Assembly: GCF_000265365.1 (NCBI RefSeq)
Contig: NC_018011.1
Span: 930,001 to 994,000, forward strand
Source of the DNA: Alistipes finegoldii DSM 17242
GTDB lineage: Bacteria > Bacteroidota > Bacteroidia > Bacteroidales > Rikenellaceae
Length of the DNA: 64,000 nt
Reading direction: 5' to 3'
Shown here one piece after another: positions 59,060 through 64,000 of the stretch. Every line of letters begins with the position of its first letter. The stretch's first letter is position 1. Below the pieces are notes generated by a model. It was not told the origin of the DNA. It saw only the letters and a list, made by a program, of their open reading frames with translations, and searched no databases. The translations under genes were made by a program, and so were the position numbers.

Positions 59060-62000
59060 GTGCGATTTATTCCCTCCATCCTCCGGTCGTTTCCGTTCAA
59101 TGTCATGTTGTACTTCGTCGGATTCTTATCTCCGCCGCTCCCCGCCGCTGCCGCCTCCTATGACCGAATCCAGACCCTCTCGATGGACGAAGGACTCCCG
59201 CACAGCGACGTAAATGCGATTACGCAAGATCGTGACGGCTATCTTTGGTTCGCGACATTCAGCGGGCTGAGTAAATACGACGGATACAGACTCCAAACCT
59301 TTCGGACCGACAATTCCGACCTCACCAGCGACCGGATACTCTGCCTATTCGTCGCCCGGGATTCGTCCCTTTATATCGGAACCGAATCCGGAGGGCTGAA
59401 CCGTTACGATCCGGTGTCCGAAACGATATTTCCGGTCGCCGAAGAGCCGACAACCTCTGCAGACCAGGTGATCAACAACATTTTCGAAGATCGAAAAGGT
59501 ACCGTATGGGTCTGTCGAAACGACGGATTGGGATACCTCACACTCCGAGGAGCAACCACTTATCTGCATGTCAAGAACCGATGGAGAGGATTCTACATAC
59601 AGTGCGGAACCGCCTTGGATTCTTGCAGACTGCTACTGTCAACCGATGCCGGCCCCGTCATCTATAACCCCGAAACCGAGGAGATACAAAATATCCTCCG
59701 GGATGAAATCAAAACCCGCTGTTTCTCGATGCAGTCTTTCGCAGACGGCAAAATCGCGCTTTCCGGAGGATGGGGCGTTCGGATCTATGATCCGAAAACC
59801 GACGACCTACAGAGAATCTGCGACTTCTCATCCCGGGTCACGACGCAGGACAATCACGGAAACATCTGGGTCGGAAGTTTCAACCGGGGACTGTACAAAT
59901 ACGACCGGAATGGTATTAAGATTGTTCACTACCACCCCAAACTCCCCATTCCTCATGCCGTCAACTCCTTTGAGATCAGCGCACTGTTCGAGGATCGTTC
60001 CGGGGTGCTTTGGATCGGAACGATCGGCGGCGGCTTGAGTAGGCTCAATGTCGTCGAAAAACATATCGAATGCTATACCGAAGCGCAGGGCTTGTGTGAA
60101 AATCGGATCATCACGTTCCTCGAAGCCCGCGACGGAATACTTTGGGTCAGCACACATGGCGGCATCAATCTGTTTAATCGAAGTTCCGCAACTTTCCGGG
60201 AGCTGCGCATAAATGGATTGCCGAGCATCCAATTTGCAACCGTATCAGCCTTCTTTATGGCCGAAAACGGCGACATCTGGCTCGGAACGTGGGACAAAGG
60301 ATTGTGGGTCATCGACAGCCGGGATATCGACCGGGCGATACAGACCGGTCAGGTCCGGGCCCGACAACTCAAACATCCGGTCATCGACGGGGAATTGTCC
60401 GTGTTCCGAATCGTTGAAGATCGCGACAGACACCTGTGGATCAGCTCGAACCGGGGATGTTTCGAATACATTCCATCCCACGGGGATTTCAAAACCGGGC
60501 AGTGGATCAACTATACCCACAACGGAGATGATCCCAATTCGTTATGCTCCAATTTCACGACGGACATCTACCCCGATACCGTCACCGACAATAAGACCAT
60601 CTGGATCGGAACCCGCTCGGGGCTGAACCGAATCGTATTCGATGCCGACGGCAAGGCGAACTGCCAGCGAATCGAACTCGCCGCTACGAACGCCCGTGAA
60701 CGGAAGGTGTGTAGTTCCGATGCCTTCATCTCGACGATTCACTGTGACCGGAAAGAGGGGGGGGGTCTTTGGATCGCAACGATCGGCGAAGGTCTCTTCC
60801 TTATGACCGAAGGTCGTTGCGGCGGGAAAACGCCCCGTTTCAGCTGTTTCGACACATCCAACTCCCGGTTCTTCAATAACGAACTGGAGAGCCTGCAGGA
60901 GGACGACCACGGAGCCTTCTGGATCGGCGGCTACGGAATCACCCGCTTCGATCCCCGGGATCACTCGATCCGGCATTTTACGGTAAAGGACCAATTGCAG
61001 AGCAACTCCTTCAAAATCTGGGCATCGTACAGACTCCGCAACGGCGAGATGGTTTTCGGAGGCGTAAAGGGGTTCAACATTTTCCATCCGGACAGCATCA
61101 CCGACAACGACATCCGCCCGCGCACGGCCATCTCCCGGCTTAAGATTCGGAATCAGACCGTCTCGGCCGGAGATTCCGTTTGCGGACGCGTCGTCCTGCC
61201 GCGCGCCATCAACCGGCTCAACAAACTCGACCTCTCCTACAACTGCAACAACCTCACCTTCGAATTTTCGGCCTTCGCCTACGTCGATCCCAAGTACAAT
61301 ACCTATAAATATAGAATGGAGAATTTCGACACCGACTGGAACTACACCAGCGGACTGTCGCCTCAAGCCGTCTATACCAACTTGCGCCCGGGCAGCTACC
61401 GGCTGGTCGTATATGCCTCGAACGAAGACGGATACTGGTCTCAGGCCCCTGCGGTGCTCGAAATCACGATACGTCCGCCCGTCTATGCCACACGCTTGGC
61501 CTGGCTTTGCTACATTGCGCTAACCATCCTTTTTCTCTACAGATGGCACCGCCGTTCACTGCGAAAACTACAGGAGCGCCACCAGATAGAGCTCGAACGC
61601 AACAAATACTATGAAGAGCAGAAGAGCAGCGCCAACATGCTACAGTTCTATACCGATATCGCCCACGAGCTCAAGACGCCGCTCTCGCTGATTACAGCCC
61701 CGGTCGAAGAGCTGCTCTTGAATCCGCATATCGGGAAAACGACGCGCAACAGACTGGAACTCGTCAACCGCAATGCGGGGGCATTGAAGACCCTGCTGGA
61801 ACAAATCCTCGACTTGCGCAAATACGAAAGCCACAAAATGGAACTCGCGGCTGTGCAAACCGATGCGTCGGAATTCCTCCGCGGTATAGCCGAACTGTTC
61901 AAGCCGTTGGCCGACCAACTTCAGATACAGTTCTCGCAGGAGATTCCGAACGATCCGCTCATACTCTGGATCGATCGTCGGAAAATGGAGATCGTTATCG

Positions 62001-63352
62001 CTAATTTGCTCTACAACGCATTCAAATACAGTCGGAAAAGTTCAGGGAAAGTGAATCTCGTCTGTGAAGAGCAACAGCTGTCGGTAACCATTTCGGTGGA
62101 AGATAATGGAATCGGAATAGCCCGGGATGAACAGTCCCGGATCTTCGAACGTTTTTACCAGGCTCGAAACAACAACTCGCCGCAAAAAAGCATCGGCATC
62201 GGACTCTCCCTGGTCAAGCATATCGTTACTCTGCATCATGGAGAAATTGAAGTCGCATCCGAATTGAACGTCGGTTCGCTCTTCCGGGTCCGGATCCCGA
62301 AGGGATGTGCGCACCTCGCTCCCGAACAGATCAAAGATTCCGACAAGGTCCCGGGTCGGCCATTTCAGAATCTCCCGATAGGGATGGATTCCGCGCTGTC
62401 GGACTTCGGTGACGATCAATTCGAATCGGAGATGGCGGCGGAAACCGCAATCGGGAACGATCGTGGAATGCAGTGCGGGCTCCTGGAAGAAAATACGCGC
62501 CACGGAGCAGCTGCATCTGATGGAAAAAGAGTTTCGATTCTCGTGGCCGAGGACAATACCGCCTTGCGGGATTATCTTCGAAGCGCGCTGGAGAACCGAT
62601 ACAACGTCTCGACGGCACGAAATGGAGAGGAGGCTTATTGTCAGGCAATCAATGAACAGCCCGATCTGGTGCTTACAGACATCGTCATGCCGGGAATGTC
62701 GGGAATCGAACTTTGCCGCAAAATCAAGGAGAATTCCCGGACTTCGGCAATCGGGGTCATTCTACTTACGGCCCACAATCTGCAGAACTACGAAGTATCC
62801 GGATACCGTGTCGGAGCCGACGCTTATGTAGCAAAACCGTTCTCCCTTGAAGTGCTCTTCTCCCGTATCGACAACCTTGTTGCCCGACAGAATAAAATCC
62901 ACAAAAACAGTCAACCTATAAAGGAGATTCCCATTTCAGAAGTCGCTGTGGAGAAATCCGAAGATCTCTTCCTTGTCAAATGTACCGAAACCATCGAGAC
63001 CGAAATAGCCGATCCGCGATTTGACGTCCTACAGCTTTGCCGCAAAATCGGCGTGTCACGATCGCAGCTCTACCGGCGTATTCTTGCCCTCACGGGGTTG
63101 ACGCCCATACAATTCATTCGCAGCATCCGGCTAAAGCACGCTGCATCATTCCTTGCCCAAGACGGAACACTTCCTGTCAATGAGGTAATGTATCGCGTAG
63201 GGTACACCAATCTCAGCCACTTCGCCAAAATCTTCCATGAGGAATTCGGACTCTACCCCAAGGAGTTCGCCCTCCGGAACCGGAGCAAAACGGGAAAAGT
63301 GGACTCCGCGTCGGAAATCTTCTCCAAAAACGAGCCCGAGACGCAGAAATGA
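59060..63352 (+). CDS. Hybrid two-component system regulator (HTCS)
   Basis: This is a one-protein sensor and transcription factor that typically controls a neighbouring PUL. The 1430-residue chain has a signal peptide (about 1-33), a periplasmic sensor of two seven-bladed propellers made of Reg_prop repeats (about 38-700), and a Y_Y_Y domain (about 720-805). A transmembrane helix (about 813-830) leads to a histidine kinase (His869 in DIAHELKTPLSL, ATPase N-box LLYNAFKYS), a receiver domain (phospho-acceptor Asp1207 in LVLTDIVMPGMSG) and a C-terminal AraC helix-turn-helix (about 1310-1405). The start is GTG at 59060; ATG at 59105 is the alternative. A nine-G tract lies at 60757-60765. Confidence 0.93.
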   Translation: MRFIPSILRSFPFNVMLYFVGFLSPPLPAAAASYDRIQTLSMDEGLPHSDVNAITQDRDGYLWFATFSGLSKYDGYRLQTFRTDNSDLTSDRILCLFVARDSSLYIGTESGGLNRYDPVSETIFPVAEEPTTSADQVINNIFEDRKGTVWVCRNDGLGYLTLRGATTYLHVKNRWRGFYIQCGTALDSCRLLLSTDAGPVIYNPETEEIQNILRDEIKTRCFSMQSFADGKIALSGGWGVRIYDPKTDDLQRICDFSSRVTTQDNHGNIWVGSFNRGLYKYDRNGIKIVHYHPKLPIPHAVNSFEISALFEDRSGVLWIGTIGGGLSRLNVVEKHIECYTEAQGLCENRIITFLEARDGILWVSTHGGINLFNRSSATFRELRINGLPSIQFATVSAFFMAENGDIWLGTWDKGLWVIDSRDIDRAIQTGQVRARQLKHPVIDGELSVFRIVEDRDRHLWISSNRGCFEYIPSHGDFKTGQWINYTHNGDDPNSLCSNFTTDIYPDTVTDNKTIWIGTRSGLNRIVFDADGKANCQRIELAATNARERKVCSSDAFISTIHCDRKEGGGLWIATIGEGLFLMTEGRCGGKTPRFSCFDTSNSRFFNNELESLQEDDHGAFWIGGYGITRFDPRDHSIRHFTVKDQLQSNSFKIWASYRLRNGEMVFGGVKGFNIFHPDSITDNDIRPRTAISRLKIRNQTVSAGDSVCGRVVLPRAINRLNKLDLSYNCNNLTFEFSAFAYVDPKYNTYKYRMENFDTDWNYTSGLSPQAVYTNLRPGSYRLVVYASNEDGYWSQAPAVLEITIRPPVYATRLAWLCYIALTILFLYRWHRRSLRKLQERHQIELERNKYYEEQKSSANMLQFYTDIAHELKTPLSLITAPVEELLLNPHIGKTTRNRLELVNRNAGALKTLLEQILDLRKYESHKMELAAVQTDASEFLRGIAELFKPLADQLQIQFSQEIPNDPLILWIDRRKMEIVIANLLYNAFKYSRKSSGKVNLVCEEQQLSVTISVEDNGIGIARDEQSRIFERFYQARNNNSPQKSIGIGLSLVKHIVTLHHGEIEVASELNVGSLFRVRIPKGCAHLAPEQIKDSDKVPGRPFQNLPIGMDSALSDFGDDQFESEMAAETAIGNDRGMQCGLLEENTRHGAAASDGKRVSILVAEDNTALRDYLRSALENRYNVSTARNGEEAYCQAINEQPDLVLTDIVMPGMSGIELCRKIKENSRTSAIGVILLTAHNLQNYEVSGYRVGADAYVAKPFSLEVLFSRIDNLVARQNKIHKNSQPIKEIPISEVAVEKSEDLFLVKCTETIETEIADPRFDVLQLCRKIGVSRSQLYRRILALTGLTPIQFIRSIRLKHAASFLAQDGTLPVNEVMYRVGYTNLSHFAKIFHEEFGLYPKEFALRNRSKTGKVDSASEIFSKNEPETQK
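60757..60765 (+). repeat. Nine-G homopolymer inside the HTCS gene
   Basis: G9 encodes part of Glu-Gly-Gly-Gly near residue 567 in the periplasmic propeller. A one-base slip would remove the kinase and DNA-binding parts. Confidence 0.9.
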
Positions 63353-63730
63353 CCCCGGACGATTTTCTCAAATAAATTAAAAAATACTTTTCCCGTCATC
63401 CGTGTATTTTGAGACATTTGCGTTGATTTTTTAGGTTTTTAATAGTTTCCTTTGCATCAGCTGCACCAAATGCGGCAATTTGAAAACCTAAACTAAATCA
63501 ACGCAAATGAATCATTTTCTCTCTCCATGCTCTATCCGCCGGGGTCGGATCATCCGATCCGCCTCCTTTGGGCCCGGAAGTCTCACCGGGCAGCATCCGA
63601 ATATTCCGAGGAATACATATCTTGAGAATATGATTCCATGATTCGGACAGGGATGCCGGAATTCTTCATGCAAGAAAGCACTCCGGATTCCCTGACCGAA
63701 AAAATACCTACATTCCAAAAACTGCGAACC
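63353..63730. promoter_or_regulatory. Intergenic region between HTCS and downstream PUL lipoprotein, with a long palindrome
   Basis: These 378 bases have no supported gene. The inverted repeat at 63415-63509 has arms CATTTGCGTTGATTT and TAGGTTTT on the left, AAAACCTA and AAATCAACGCAAATG on the right, separated by about 43 bases. Since the HTCS probably regulates the operon beginning at 63731, the region should hold its promoter and binding site. No exact TAnnTTTG box was found. Confidence 0.55.
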
Positions 63731-64000
63731 ATGAAACAGCTATTCTTTCATCTCGTGCCGGTTCTTGCCTTTGGGTTGGTACTGGCTGCTTGTGACAACG
63801 ATTCGGACGAGTGGACACAACCTTACGAATTCGCTTGGAGCTACGGCGCGGAATCACAATTCAGCGTCGGGAAACCCGCTACATTTACGGACCTTTCGCT
63901 CGGGGTCGAAACCCGCGAGTGGAGTTTCGAAGACGCAACACCTGCGACCTCCACGGATCCCGAACCGAGCGTCGTATTCAATTCGAAAGGCATAAAGACG
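63731..64000 (+). CDS. PKD-domain lipoprotein (partial, runs off window)
   Basis: This 90-residue N-terminal fragment begins at the ATG at 63731: MKQLFFHLVPVLAFGLVLAA with the lipobox Cys at residue 21, then a PKD-type beta-sandwich (FAWSYGAESQFSVGKPATFT, ETREWSFEDATPAT). It is probably the first gene of a polysaccharide utilization operon controlled by the HTCS just upstream. The rest lies outside the window. Confidence 0.85.
   Translation, partial: MKQLFFHLVPVLAFGLVLAACDNDSDEWTQPYEFAWSYGAESQFSVGKPATFTDLSLGVETREWSFEDATPATSTDPEPSVVFNSKGIKT

Noticed and set aside
1..64000. tRNA, rRNA, tmRNA or riboswitch genes
   Set aside because: No cloverleaf, rRNA segment or known riboswitch core was recognised by eye; a covariance-model search would be needed to exclude weak ones.

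Overview
The window comes from a Bacteroidetes genome, most likely an Alistipes (Rikenellaceae) gut strain. The signs are TnaA tryptophanase (an indole producer), SusC/SusD polysaccharide utilization loci (PULs), TAnnTTTG-type -7 promoter boxes, a complex I operon with no nuoEFG, and fairly GC-rich coding DNA.

Layout. 1-4.6 kb: nuoA-B-CD-H-I-J on the minus strand, with nuoJ cut by the window edge. 5.2-17.3 kb: PUL1 on the minus strand (ECF sigma, FecR anti-sigma, STN-type SusC, SusD, inactive GH18-like lipoprotein, DUF1735/LamG lipoprotein, active-type GH18 endo-beta-N-acetylglucosaminidase, F5/8C lipoprotein). 17.5-21.3 kb: superoxide dismutase with a 55-residue rubredoxin, then tnaA and nanA on the plus strand. 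21.9-34.8 kb: a small membrane protein and PUL2, a diverged copy of PUL1 with one active-type and two inactive GH18-like proteins; its ECF sigma gene is divergent. 35-50 kb: housekeeping genes (asd, class A PBP, an HExxH/propeller/barrel outer-membrane protein, SUI1-family factor, DUF4435 protein, aspartokinase, prolyl oligopeptidase, dapD, birA). 48.9-53.5 kb: the end of a surface-polysaccharide locus (glycosyltransferase, flippase, nucleotide-sugar dehydrogenase, broken acetyltransferase). 53.5-58.9 kb: a decayed integrative element (tyrosine recombinase, IS110 transposase, DUF3408 gene, oriT-like palindrome, truncated mobA, IS110 pseudogene). 59-64 kb: a hybrid two-component regulator and the start of a PKD-domain lipoprotein.

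How it fits together. PUL1 and PUL2 resemble the host N-glycan loci of Bacteroides (BT3983-3987 and Don types): GH18 enzymes would release N-glycans at the cell surface and SusCD would import them, with the sigma/FecR/STN-SusC relay giving induction. nanA, which cleaves sialic acid, lies between them. The most interesting signal is in both susC leaders. Each carries, on the opposite strand, a consensus promoter whose -7 box starts on the susC start codon and, about 80 bases on, a stem-loop with a T-run. That is the layout of a DonS-like cis-antisense small RNA of about 70-80 nt, present in two diverged copies. Also notable are exact nine-G tracts at four PUL or regulator positions, loss of the GH18 catalytic glutamate in three of five GH18-like proteins, and a strongly structured bridge-RNA-like leader on the IS110 element.
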